This document shows positions 33,496 through 42,279 of a stretch of DNA of 64,000 nt, one piece after another. The stretch lies in NCBI GenBank assembly GCA_023426545.1, contig JAFAAN010000066.1, positions 1 to 64,000 of the forward strand, written 5' to 3'. The position numbers and the translations under genes are program-made. The DNA comes from Pseudomonadota bacterium. GTDB lineage: Bacteria > Myxococcota > Myxococcia > Myxococcales > Myxococcaceae. A model generated the notes under the pieces. It searched no databases. It saw only the letters and a list, made by a program, of their open reading frames with translations, and was not told the DNA's origin. Each line of letters begins with the position of its first letter. Position 1 is the stretch's first letter.

Positions 33496-35307
33496 ATGCC
33501 GGCTGAAAACGCGCATATCCGCAACTTCTGTATCATCGCCCATATCGACCATGGAAAGTCGACGCTGGCCGATCGTCTCCTCGACAAGACGGGGACGTTG
33601 AGCAAGCGCGAGGCGCAGGCCCAGTTCCTCGACAACATGGCCATCGAGCGCGAACGGGGCATCACCATCAAGGCCCAGTCCGTGCGGATGAACTACACCG
33701 CCAAGGACGGCAAGCAGTACGTCCTCAACCTCATCGACACGCCGGGACACGTCGACTTCGCCTACGAAGTCAGCCGCAGCCTCGCCGCGTGCGAGGGCGC
33801 GCTCCTCGTGGTGGACGCGACGCAAGGCGTGGAGGCCCAGACGCTCTCCAACGTCTACATGGCGCTGGACCACAACCTGGAGATCATCCCGGTCATCAAC
33901 AAGATCGACCTGCCGAGCGCGGATGTGGACCGCACCCGGGCGGAGATCGAGGACGTCATCGGCATCGACGCTTCCGTCGCGGTGCCGTGCTCCGCCAAGG
34001 AAGGCATCGGCATCCAGGACATCCTGGAGGCCGTGGTGACGAACGTGCCGCCGCCGAGCGGCTCGGCGGACGCGCCCCTCAAGGCCCTCATCTTCGACTC
34101 CTGGTACGACAACTACCGGGGCGTGGTGACGCTGGTGCGGGTGCTCGATGGCACGCTGAAGCTGAAGCAGAAGATCAAGCTGTTCAGCAACAACAAGCTC
34201 TTCGAGGTCCAGGAGCTGGGCGTCTTCACCCCGTTCTCCCGGCCGGTCACCCAGCTCATGGCGGGCGAGGTGGGCGTGCTCGTGGCCAACGTGAAGGAGC
34301 TGCAGGACGCCAAGGTGGGCGACACCATCACCGAGGAGTCGCGCCCCACGGCCGAGCCCTTCCCCGGCTTCCAGGAAGTGAAGCCGATGGTGTTCTCCGG
34401 CATCTTCCCGGTGGACTCGGCGGACTACGAGAACCTGCGCGACGCGCTGGCGAAGCTGGTGCTCAACGACTCGGCCTTCACCTACGAGCCCGAGTCGTCC
34501 ACGGCGCTGGGCTTCGGCTTCCGCTGCGGCTACCTGGGCCTGCTCCACATGGAGATCGTCCAGGAGCGCCTGGAGCGCGAGTACAACCTGGACCTCATCA
34601 CCACCGCGCCCAGCGTGGTGTACCGCATCACCACCGGCAAGGGAGAGACGCTGCTGGTGGACAACCCGGCCAAGCTGCCGCCGGTGCAGAACATCGAGAA
34701 GTTCGAGGAGCCCATCCTCACCTGCCACATCCACGTCCCCAACGACCACCTGGGCGCCATCCTGAAGCTGTGCCAGGAGCGCCGCGGTGTGCAGAAGGAC
34801 ATGAAGTACCTGGGCAGCAGCGGCCAGCGCGTGCAGGTGACGTACGAGATGCCGCTGGCCGAGGTGGTGTTCGACTTCTTCGACAAGCTCAAGAGCGTGT
34901 CGCGCGGCTACGCCAGCCTCGACTACGAGCTGGCGGGCTACATCGAGTCGGACCTGGCCCGGCTGGACATCCTCATCAACGGGGATCCGGTGGACGCCCT
35001 CAGCGTCATCGTGCACCGGGATCGCGCCTACGTGCGCGGCCGCGAGGTGTGCCAGAAGCTCAAGGAGGTCATCCCGAAGCAGATGTACGAGGTGGCCATC
35101 CAGGCGGCGATCGGCGCGAAGATCATCGCCCGCGAGACCATCTCCGCCATCCGCAAGAACGTGCTCGCCAAGTGCTACGGTGGTGACATCAGCCGCAAGC
35201 GCAAGCTCCTGGAGAAGCAGAAGGAGGGCAAGAAGCGCATGAAGCAGGTCGGAACGGTGGAGATCCCGCAGGAAGCCTTCCTCGCGGTCCTCAAGTCGGA
35301 GCAGTAG
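33496..35307 (+). CDS. lepA: translation elongation factor 4 (LepA)
   Basis: Ribosome-associated GTPase, 603 residues, normal length. It starts NAHIRNFCIIAHIDHGKSTLAD with the P-loop, then the switch regions RERGITIKAQ and DTPGHVDF, and the NKID motif (INKIDLPSADVD). The C-terminal LepA-specific domain is present and ends KKRMKQVGTVEIPQEAFLAVL. The start is the family Met; no strong ribosome site is visible (CTGAAC). The next gene, signal peptidase, starts three bases after the stop; lepA-lepB is a classic operon. Confidence 0.97.
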   Translation: MPAENAHIRNFCIIAHIDHGKSTLADRLLDKTGTLSKREAQAQFLDNMAIERERGITIKAQSVRMNYTAKDGKQYVLNLIDTPGHVDFAYEVSRSLAACEGALLVVDATQGVEAQTLSNVYMALDHNLEIIPVINKIDLPSADVDRTRAEIEDVIGIDASVAVPCSAKEGIGIQDILEAVVTNVPPPSGSADAPLKALIFDSWYDNYRGVVTLVRVLDGTLKLKQKIKLFSNNKLFEVQELGVFTPFSRPVTQLMAGEVGVLVANVKELQDAKVGDTITEESRPTAEPFPGFQEVKPMVFSGIFPVDSADYENLRDALAKLVLNDSAFTYEPESSTALGFGFRCGYLGLLHMEIVQERLEREYNLDLITTAPSVVYRITTGKGETLLVDNPAKLPPVQNIEKFEEPILTCHIHVPNDHLGAILKLCQERRGVQKDMKYLGSSGQRVQVTYEMPLAEVVFDFFDKLKSVSRGYASLDYELAGYIESDLARLDILINGDPVDALSVIVHRDRAYVRGREVCQKLKEVIPKQMYEVAIQAAIGAKIIARETISAIRKNVLAKCYGGDISRKRKLLEKQKEGKKRMKQVGTVEIPQEAFLAVLKSEQ

Positions 35308-35310
35308 CCC

Positions 35311-36567
35311 ATGAACGCGGCCATGCCATCCGCCCCCCCTCCCGCGAAGCTCTCCGAGGCGATGGCGGCTCGCCGCACGCCGGAGATGCTCCGCGCCCGC
35401 CGCATCCTGGTGTGGCGCGAGCGCCTCACCAGCCTCTGGGCGCCGCTGTGCATCATCGGCCTGATGTACGTGCCGTACACGGTGCTCATCGAGTACTCGC
35501 GCGCCTCCGCGACGTGGGCCCAGCCCTTGATGAAGGGGCTGGGGCTGTTGATGGTGCTCTACTTCGTGGCGCTGCTGGTGTGGCGCAACGTCTCCCCGAA
35601 GGAGAAGGCGCTGCGCGGCGCGCGCCACGAGGCCACCGAGCTGCTCGAGGAGAACGAGCGCATCCTCGGCAAGCCCGGGGTGAACGCGAAGGTGCCCGCG
35701 GACGTCCAGGCGCGCATCGCCGAGCAGGCGCTGCGCGTGGAGCAGGCCTCCGCGGAAGGGGCGGTGGAGCCGCTGCGCGCCGAGGTGAAGACGCTGGAGG
35801 GGCTCACCGCCCAGCACCTGGGCGCCTTCCGCAAGCAGTCCGCCATGGACTTCATCGGGGGCTTCGGCAAGGCGGTGCTGGTGGCCCTGGTCATCCGGAC
35901 CTTCATCGTGGAGCCCTACCGCATCCCCTCGGGCTCCATGCTGCCCACGCTGGAGATTGGCGATCAGGTCTTCGTCAACAAGTTCATCTACGGCGTGCGC
36001 ATCCCGTTCCTCAACGTGGTGCCCTTCGTCATCGTCCGGCCGCCAGAGCGTGGGGACGTCATCGTCTTCAACAACCCGGTGAACGAGTCGGTCGACTACA
36101 TCAAGCGCGTGGTGGGCGTGCCGGGCGACGTCGTGGAGTTCATCAACGGCGTGGTCCACATCAACGGCCAGCCGCAGCCGCGCCAGATGGTCTCCGGCGA
36201 CTTCACCGTCCACAACATCACCGACGACGGGCGCTGGTTCGACCAGCAGGAGACCCTCTACGAGGAGGACCTGTCGGGCGTGACACACGCGGCGCTGCAG
36301 ACGCTGTCGCGCATGCCGCGCCACGAGGGGCCCTACGAGGTCCCCCCGGGGCACGTGTTCGCCGTGGGCGACAACCGCGACAACAGCGCGGACAGCCGCC
36401 ACGGCCTGGGCGTCACGGGCGCTGGCAGGGCGGAGTACGTCCCGTACGGCCACATCAAGGGCAAGGCCATGGTGGTGTGGCTGTCGCTGGGCTACCACGG
36501 GCTGCTGCACAACCTGTTCGGTGGCACGGGCCTGCGCGTGGACCGGTTCTTCCAGCCCGTCCGTTGA
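35311..36567 (+). CDS. lepB: signal peptidase I
   Basis: Membrane serine protease that removes signal peptides from exported proteins. The 418-residue protein is longer than E. coli LepB. Hydrophobic segments lie at about 42-62 and 73-92; a charged helical region follows (about 95-180) and a further segment near 185. Catalytic Ser209 is in PSGSMLPTL and Lys265 in DYIKRVVGVPGD; box E GDNRDNSADSR is also present. The catalytic domain faces the periplasm. It begins three bases after lepA. The insert between the membrane helices and the catalytic domain looks coiled-coil and is not typical of E. coli. Confidence 0.95.
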   Translation: MNAAMPSAPPPAKLSEAMAARRTPEMLRARRILVWRERLTSLWAPLCIIGLMYVPYTVLIEYSRASATWAQPLMKGLGLLMVLYFVALLVWRNVSPKEKALRGARHEATELLEENERILGKPGVNAKVPADVQARIAEQALRVEQASAEGAVEPLRAEVKTLEGLTAQHLGAFRKQSAMDFIGGFGKAVLVALVIRTFIVEPYRIPSGSMLPTLEIGDQVFVNKFIYGVRIPFLNVVPFVIVRPPERGDVIVFNNPVNESVDYIKRVVGVPGDVVEFINGVVHINGQPQPRQMVSGDFTVHNITDDGRWFDQQETLYEEDLSGVTHAALQTLSRMPRHEGPYEVPPGHVFAVGDNRDNSADSRHGLGVTGAGRAEYVPYGHIKGKAMVVWLSLGYHGLLHNLFGGTGLRVDRFFQPVR

Positions 36568-36652
36568 CGCGCTCGCGGAGGGCAGGCGGGCCGCCGGGCC
36601 GCGCACGACGCTTGACGCGCCGGACGCCCCGGGGTACGCGGCGCCCCCGGCC

Positions 36653-37546
36653 ATGAGACACCTGCTTGGAATCGAAGGCTGGCGCCGGGACGAGCTGGAG
36701 TCGCTGCTCGACCGGGCGAAGGCACACCTGCCCGGTGGACCGGATGCCACCCACCTGCTGCGTGGCAAGGTGGTGGCGAACCTCTTCTTCGAGGACTCCA
36801 CCCGGACGCGCACGTCGTTCCACATGGCGGCGAAGGGCCTGGGCGCCAGTGTGCTCAACTGGACGCACACCGGCTCCTCGGTGTCGAAGGGTGAGACGCT
36901 GCTCGACACCGCCCGCAACATCGAGGCGACGGGGCCGGTGGCCATCGTCATGCGCCACCGCTCCTCCGGCGCGCCGCACCTGGTGGCGAAGCACGTGAAG
37001 TGCGCCGTCATCAACGCCGGTGACGGCACGCACGAGCACCCCTCCCAGGCGCTGCTGGACGCCTTCACGCTGCGCCAGCGCTGGGGCGCGCTGGACGGGC
37101 GCACGGTGCTCATCGTGGGCGATGTGCTCCACAGCCGCGTGGCGCGCTCCAACCTGCTGTGCCTGAAGGCGCTGGGGGCCCGGGTGGTGGTGTGCGCCCC
37201 GCCCACGCTGATACCTCCAGGGCTGGAGGCGCTGGGCGCGGAGGTGACGCACAACCTGGACGCGCAGCTGCCCCACGCGGACGCGGTGATGTGCCTGCGC
37301 CTCCAACTGGAGCGGCAGGAGCAGGCCTTCCTGCCCTCCACGCGTGAGTACGCACGGCTGTTCGGCCTCAACGTGGCCCGCGAGGAGCGGATGAAGGCGG
37401 ACGCGGTGGTGATGCACCCGGGGCCCATCAACCGGGGCGTGGAGTTGGCGCCGGCGGTGGCGGACGGGTCTCGCAGCGTCATCCTGGAGCAGGTGTCCAA
37501 CGGCGTCGCCGTGCGGCGGGCCATCCTGGAGGTGTGTGCGGCATGA
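36653..37546 (+). CDS. pyrB: aspartate carbamoyltransferase catalytic subunit
   Basis: Second step of pyrimidine synthesis: carbamoyl phosphate plus aspartate to carbamoyl aspartate. 297 residues with the carbamoyl-phosphate motif FFEDSTRTRTSF (about 44-55), HPSQALLD (about 128-135) and VMHPGPINRG at the end. The start is the Met of the family N-terminus (MRHLLGIEGW). The stop overlaps the pyrC start as ATGA. No pyrR, pyrI or attenuator is seen upstream. Confidence 0.96.
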   Translation: MRHLLGIEGWRRDELESLLDRAKAHLPGGPDATHLLRGKVVANLFFEDSTRTRTSFHMAAKGLGASVLNWTHTGSSVSKGETLLDTARNIEATGPVAIVMRHRSSGAPHLVAKHVKCAVINAGDGTHEHPSQALLDAFTLRQRWGALDGRTVLIVGDVLHSRVARSNLLCLKALGARVVVCAPPTLIPPGLEALGAEVTHNLDAQLPHADAVMCLRLQLERQEQAFLPSTREYARLFGLNVAREERMKADAVVMHPGPINRGVELAPAVADGSRSVILEQVSNGVAVRRAILEVCAA

Positions 37547-38856
37547 GCTCCACGGTGCTCTTCAGGCGGGGGCGCGTCATCGACCCGCGCAATGGCGTGG
37601 ACGGCATCCGCGACGTCCTGGTCCGCGACGGCAAGGTGGTGGAGGTGTCGGAGGCCCTGTTGCCGGTGCCCGCAAGCGCCGAGGTGGTGGATGCCTCGGG
37701 CAAGTGGGTGCTGCCGGGCTTCATCGACCTGCACGTGCACCTGCGCGAGCCGGGGGAGGAGGGGAAGGAGACCGTCCTCACCGGCTGCCGCGCCGCGGTG
37801 GCGGGCGGCTTCACCGCCGTGGTGGCCATGCCCAACACCAAGGTGGTCAACGACAACGCCATGGTGACGGAGCTGGTGCTCAACCGCGCCCGCGCCGCGG
37901 GCCTGTGCCATGTCTACCCCGCGGGGGCCATCACCAAGGGGCTGAAGGGCGAGGAGCTGGCGGAGATGGGCGAGCTGGTGTCCGCCGGCTGCGTGGCCAT
38001 CACTGACGACGGCCGCCCGGTGATGAACGCGTCGCTGATGCGGCGCACGCTCCAGTACGCCACCATGTTCGACGTGCCCGTCATGGTCCACGAGGAGGAC
38101 CTGACGCTGTCCGCGGGTGGCGCCATGCACGAGGGCGCCACCTCCACGCGGCTGGGCTTGCGCGGCATCCCGGCCTCCGCCGAGGTGGCCATGGTGGCCC
38201 GCGACCTGGTGCTGCTGGAGGAGACGCAGGGCCGGCTGCACGTGGCCCACGTGTCCTGTGAGGGCAGCGTGCGGCTCATCCGCGAGGCCAAGCGCCGCGG
38301 CCTGCGCGTCACCTGCGAGGTGGCGCCGCACCACTTCATCCTCGATGACCGCGCGGTGGGGGACTACGACACCCACGCGAAGATGGCTCCGCCGCTGCGC
38401 TCGGACAGCGACGTGCAGGCCCTCCGCGAGGCGCTGGTGGACGGCACGGTGGACGCCATCGCCACGGACCACGCGCCGCACGGGGTGCTCGACAAGCTCG
38501 TGGAGTTCGAGAAGGGCATCAACGGCATCGTCGGGCTGGAGACGGCCCTGGGGCTGACGATGGAGCTGGTCCACGCGGGCGTGCTCACCGCGAACCGCGC
38601 CGTGGAGCTGCTGACGCACGGCCCGGCGAAGGCGTTCGGCCTGCCGGGCGGTCAGCTGGCGCCCGGGGCGCCGGCGGACGTCACGGTGGTGGAGCCGGAC
38701 GCGGAGTGGACGGTGGACGCCCACCAGTTCCACTCGCGCAGCCGGAATACGCCGTTCCAGGGCCGCAAGCAGAAGGGGCGCGTTATCCAGACGTGGGTCT
38801 CGGGCCAGAAGGTGTTCGACAAGGGCCAGGTCGGCCGGAGCAAGGAGTCGCGGTGA
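37543..38856 (+). CDS. pyrC: dihydroorotase
   Basis: Cyclises carbamoyl aspartate to dihydroorotate. The 437-residue type I (PyrC/AllB-like) amidohydrolase has the metal-binding DLHVHLREPG (about 62-71), MPNTKVVND, HEED, HVAHVS, EVAPHHF and ATDHAPHG motifs, so all expected zinc ligands are present. Its start overlaps pyrB (ATGA) and its stop overlaps the carA start (TGATG), so pyrB-pyrC-carA is translationally coupled. Confidence 0.96.
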   Translation: MSSTVLFRRGRVIDPRNGVDGIRDVLVRDGKVVEVSEALLPVPASAEVVDASGKWVLPGFIDLHVHLREPGEEGKETVLTGCRAAVAGGFTAVVAMPNTKVVNDNAMVTELVLNRARAAGLCHVYPAGAITKGLKGEELAEMGELVSAGCVAITDDGRPVMNASLMRRTLQYATMFDVPVMVHEEDLTLSAGGAMHEGATSTRLGLRGIPASAEVAMVARDLVLLEETQGRLHVAHVSCEGSVRLIREAKRRGLRVTCEVAPHHFILDDRAVGDYDTHAKMAPPLRSDSDVQALREALVDGTVDAIATDHAPHGVLDKLVEFEKGINGIVGLETALGLTMELVHAGVLTANRAVELLTHGPAKAFGLPGGQLAPGAPADVTVVEPDAEWTVDAHQFHSRSRNTPFQGRKQKGRVIQTWVSGQKVFDKGQVGRSKESR

Positions 38857-39974
38857 TGACGAAGCGGGCAGTGCTCGCCCTGGCGGATGGCACCCTTTTC
38901 GAGGGTCGTGCCTTTGGCGCGGTCGGCGAAACAGTGGGTGAGGTGGTGTTCAACACGTCCATGTACGGCTACCAGGAGGTCCTCACGGATCCCTCGTATG
39001 TGGGCCAGATTGTCACCATGTCGTACCCGGAGATGGGCAACGTCGGCGCCAACCCGGTGGACGAGGAGGGCGCCCGGGTGCATGCGGTGGGCATGGTGGT
39101 GCGCGCCCTCGTGGAGCAGCCGTCCAACTGGCGCGCGAAGGAGTCGCTGGACGCGTACCTGAAGCGCAGCGGCGTGGCGGGCATCGAGGGCATCGACACC
39201 CGCCGGCTGGTGCGCCACCTGCGCACGCACGGCGCGCAGATGGGCGTCATCTCCAGCGAGGGGCTGTCCCCCGCGGCCCTCGTGGAGCGCGCCCGCTCCG
39301 CGCCTGGCATGGAGGGCATGGACCTGGCCACGGGCGTGTCCACGAAGGAGGCCTACACCTTCACGGAGCCCTCGCCGGCCGTCTTCACGGGCGAGGTGCA
39401 GACGCCGGCCGAGCCGCGCTTTGACGTGGTGGCGTATGACTACGGCCTGAAGAAGTCGATGCTCCACTTCCTGGTGGACGTGGGCTGCCGGGTGACGGTG
39501 GTGCCGGCCACCACCACGGCGGAGGAGGTGCTGGCGCGCAAGCCCCATGGCGTCTTCCTGGCCAACGGCCCGGGTGACCCGGCGGCCGTGAAGGGCGCGG
39601 ACCGCACGGTGGCGGCGCTGCTGGGCAAGGTGCCGGTGTTCGGCATCTGCCTGGGGCACCAGATCATGGCGCTGGCCCTGGGCGGCCGGACGTACAAGAT
39701 GAAGTTTGGCCACCGGGGCGGAAACCAGCCTGTCAAGGACCTCACCACGGGCAAGGTGGAAATCACCGCGCAGAACCATGGCTTCGCGGTGGATGACGCC
39801 AGCCTCAAGGGCCTGGCCGTCGTGACGCACATCAACCTCAATGACGGCACGGTGGAGGGCCTGGCCGTCCCGGACGCACGGGCCTTCAGCGTGCAGTACC
39901 ACCCCGAGGCCTCGCCCGGCCCGCACGACGCGCGCTATCTCTTCGGCCGGTTCGCGAAGCTGATGGCGGAGTAG
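38856..39974 (+). CDS. carA: carbamoyl-phosphate synthase small subunit
   Basis: Glutamine amidotransferase subunit that feeds ammonia to CarB for carbamoyl phosphate. 372 residues: N-terminal CarA domain (LALADGTLFEGRAFG ... FNTSMYGYQEVLTDPSY) and C-terminal class I glutaminase with the nucleophile in VFGICLGHQ and the HE pair in QYHPEASPGP. The large subunit carB is not in this window. The ATG shares a base with the pyrC stop. Confidence 0.96.
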   Translation: MTKRAVLALADGTLFEGRAFGAVGETVGEVVFNTSMYGYQEVLTDPSYVGQIVTMSYPEMGNVGANPVDEEGARVHAVGMVVRALVEQPSNWRAKESLDAYLKRSGVAGIEGIDTRRLVRHLRTHGAQMGVISSEGLSPAALVERARSAPGMEGMDLATGVSTKEAYTFTEPSPAVFTGEVQTPAEPRFDVVAYDYGLKKSMLHFLVDVGCRVTVVPATTTAEEVLARKPHGVFLANGPGDPAAVKGADRTVAALLGKVPVFGICLGHQIMALALGGRTYKMKFGHRGGNQPVKDLTTGKVEITAQNHGFAVDDASLKGLAVVTHINLNDGTVEGLAVPDARAFSVQYHPEASPGPHDARYLFGRFAKLMAE

Positions 39975-39989
39975 GATGCCCCACCGAAT

Positions 39990-40655
39990 ATGACCTCGTC
40001 GCTGTCATCGCTCTCCTACCAGCCGTACCTGGATCAGCTCATCGCCTTTGGCAGTGCCGAGTCGCGCAAGGACGACCTGCTCCAGGCCAAGGCGGAGTAC
40101 TTCCGCCTGACGGGCGAGGTCTTCGAGGACGACAAGCTCTTCGACCTGCGGATGGCGTCCTTCCTGGACTACTACCTCTACGACCGCGTCTCGCCGTTGA
40201 CGAACAAGACGCCGGCCGTGGAGTTCTACGAGCAGCGCCTGGCCAGCGCTCCGCCCGAGGAGGCCAACGCCTTCCGCTGCTTCACGGAGACGGTCCACGG
40301 CCTCTTCGAGGTCCGCAAGCTGGGCAAGGGCGAGGTCCGCCTGCGCGAGCTGTACTCCGGCAAGGACTTCGACGTGACGGAGCGCCGCCACGTCGCGGGG
40401 CTGGAGACGGGCGACATCCTGGAGGCCCGGCTCATCCCCTTCGGGGGGCACCTGCTGTTCTCCTCCGCGTTCTGCTACCACCCCCGCATGGCCGTGAAGG
40501 CCATCAAGGCGGAGGTGAAGCGCCGCAAGAAGAAGGAGCCGGACCGCACGTCCAACGAGCTGGTGTGGGAGTGCGCCCGCCGCTCGCTCAACGTGGAGCG
40601 CTACCGCCAGCTCGCCGTCGAGAAGATCTACGACTTCGAGCAGAAGGTCCTCTGA
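39990..40655 (+). CDS. conserved hypothetical protein
   Basis: A 221-residue soluble protein without recognised motif. It has a helical N-terminal half (AYLDQ-type helices, LLQAKAEYFRLTGEVFEDDKLF), a beta-containing middle (LFEVRKLGKGEVRLRELYSG ... GDILEARLIPFGGHLLF) and a basic helix near the end (AVKAIKAEVKRRKKKEPD). Starts 15 bases after carA and is probably in the same transcript. The beta part LRELYSGKDFDV ... LETGDILEARL hints at a small barrel-type domain, but no function is proposed. Confidence 0.75.
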   Translation: MTSSLSSLSYQPYLDQLIAFGSAESRKDDLLQAKAEYFRLTGEVFEDDKLFDLRMASFLDYYLYDRVSPLTNKTPAVEFYEQRLASAPPEEANAFRCFTETVHGLFEVRKLGKGEVRLRELYSGKDFDVTERRHVAGLETGDILEARLIPFGGHLLFSSAFCYHPRMAVKAIKAEVKRRKKKEPDRTSNELVWECARRSLNVERYRQLAVEKIYDFEQKVL

Positions 40656-40663
40656 GGCCCGTG

Positions 40664-40701
40664 GGGCGGCCCCCGGCGCGTCGCCGGGAGCCACGCCGCC
40701 C
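40664..40701. terminator. bipartite hairpin between convergent genes
   Basis: Inner stem CCCGGCG/CGCCGGG with loop CGT, outer stem GGGCGGC/GCCGCCC. It lies exactly between the plus-strand hypothetical gene (ends 40655) and the minus-strand pyruvate kinase gene (ends 40704), so it can terminate both. Confidence 0.65.
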
Positions 40702-40703
40702 GC

Positions 40704-42104
40704 TCAGATGCGGTGGATGCTCATCAGGTTGGTGTTGCCCGGCACGTTGAGGGGCACGCCGGCCACCACCACCACGGGCGTTCCGGGCGCGCAGAGCTTG
40801 TCCTTCCGGCACAGCTCGCGCACCTGCTTGAGCATGGCGTCCGTCGTCGAGACGCGCGCCACGTGCTTGCCCGTCACGCCCCAGTAGAGCGCCATGCGGT
40901 CCACCGCTGATTCGTTCGGGGTGAGGGCGATGATGTTCGCGCGCGGGCGGAACTCGGAGATGAGGCGCGCGGTGTGGCCGCTCTCCGTGTAGGCGACGAT
41001 GGTGCCAATGCCCAGCTGAGAGGCCGCCGCGACGGCCGCCGCCGCTACGCCGGTGCCCAGGTCCTCGGAGCGCTCGAAGGGGGAGTGGTGCTGGTGCTTC
41101 ACCACGCCGCGCTCGGTCTCCTCGACGATGCACGCCATGGTGGCCGCCGCCTCGACGGGGTACTTGCCCGCGGCCGTCTCGCCCGACAGCATGACGGCGT
41201 CCGCGCCGTCGAGGATGGCGTTGGCCACGTCCGACACCTCGGCGCGCGTGGGCCGGGCATTGCTCACCATGCTCTCCAGCATCTCCGTGGCGACGATGAC
41301 GAGGCCCCCCTTGCGGTTCACCGTGCTCACCATGTGCTTCTGGATGGCGGGCAGCCGCTCCAGTGGCATCTCCACGCCCAGGTCGCCTCGGGCCACCATG
41401 ATGCCGTCCGCGACGGCGGCGATCTCCTCCACGCGGTCCACTGCCTGCGGCTTTTCGATCTTGGCGATGAGCGGCGTCTTCAGCTTCGCCACGTGCGCGC
41501 GCGCCTTCTTGATGTCCTCGGGCGTGCGGACGAACGACAGCGCCACGTAGTCCACGCCCACCTCCTGGCCAAAGGCCAGGTCCACCGCGTCCTTGCGGGT
41601 GATGGTGGGCACGGACATGGGCGAGCCGGGCAGGTTGAGGCCCTTGTGGTCCTTCAGCAGCCCACCCACCTCCACGCGGCACTGCACGTCCGGGCCCTGC
41701 ACGCGCAGCACCCGCAGCCGCACCCGGCCGTCGTCCAGGAGGATCTCATGGCCCTTGGCCACGTCCTTCACCAGCGTCTTGATGGGCGTGGGGATGAGGC
41801 CGTCCATCCCCAGGATGTTCCGGGTCGTCACCGTGACGGCCTGACCGGGCTTCACCAGCAGCTGCCCGTTCTCGAAGCGGCCCAGGCGGATCTTCGGCCC
41901 CTGGATGTCCTGGAGGATGGCCACCGGCGTGCCCAGGCGCTTCGCCACCTTGCGGATGGTCTCCACTCGGCGGCGGTGCTCCTCATGCGTGCCGTGCGAG
42001 AAGTTCAGCCGCGCCACGTTCATGCCCGCGCGGATCAGTCCTTCGATGACCTTGGGCGTGTCCGAGGCGGGGCCCAGGGTGCAGATGATTTTCGCCTTGC
42101 GCAT
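40704..42104 (-). CDS. pyk: pyruvate kinase
   Basis: Last step of glycolysis: PEP plus ADP to pyruvate plus ATP. 466 residues. N-terminus RKAKIICTLGPASDT, then ARLNFSHGTHEEH, LQDIQGPKIRLG, LSFVRTPEDI, AKIEKPQAVD, the active-site MVARGDLGVEMP and ATEMLESM, and DAVMLSGETAAGKYP. The C-terminal regulatory domain is present. A Met four codons earlier (42116) is an equally possible start; neither has a strong ribosome site. Stands alone between two hairpins. Confidence 0.95.
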   Translation of the reverse strand: MRKAKIICTLGPASDTPKVIEGLIRAGMNVARLNFSHGTHEEHRRRVETIRKVAKRLGTPVAILQDIQGPKIRLGRFENGQLLVKPGQAVTVTTRNILGMDGLIPTPIKTLVKDVAKGHEILLDDGRVRLRVLRVQGPDVQCRVEVGGLLKDHKGLNLPGSPMSVPTITRKDAVDLAFGQEVGVDYVALSFVRTPEDIKKARAHVAKLKTPLIAKIEKPQAVDRVEEIAAVADGIMVARGDLGVEMPLERLPAIQKHMVSTVNRKGGLVIVATEMLESMVSNARPTRAEVSDVANAILDGADAVMLSGETAAGKYPVEAAATMACIVEETERGVVKHQHHSPFERSEDLGTGVAAAAVAAASQLGIGTIVAYTESGHTARLISEFRPRANIIALTPNESAVDRMALYWGVTGKHVARVSTTDAMLKQVRELCRKDKLCAPGTPVVVVAGVPLNVPGNTNLMSIHRI

Positions 42105-42230
42105 AGGGTCGCGCATCCTAGGCGGCCGGGTGCCTGGCTTGACAGCCTCGCGCCCACGGGACTAACTCTTCCTCCGATGCGTGGCTCGCCTCGGGCCGCG
42201 CGGAGCCTTTGCGCTCTCGATGGCAGAGAG

Positions 42231-42270
42231 AGAAAGCCCGGCATCCCTGGGAGGGGGGGCCGGGCTTTCT
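42231..42270 (-). terminator. terminator of the DUF151 gene
   Basis: A perfect 11-bp inverted repeat (AGAAAGCCCGG / CCGGGCTTTCT) with an 18-base loop. On the minus strand it lies ten bases after the DUF151 gene and the stem ends in TTTCTCTC, as a Rho-independent terminator does. Confidence 0.75.
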
Positions 42271-42279
42271 TGCGAGCAG

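Noticed and set aside
33415..38733. A 1772-codon open frame on the minus strand opposite lepA, lepB, pyrB and pyrC
   Set aside because: It is a by-product of high GC at third codon positions; its composition is His/Arg/Val/Leu-rich without domains, and the plus strand carries unmistakable genes.
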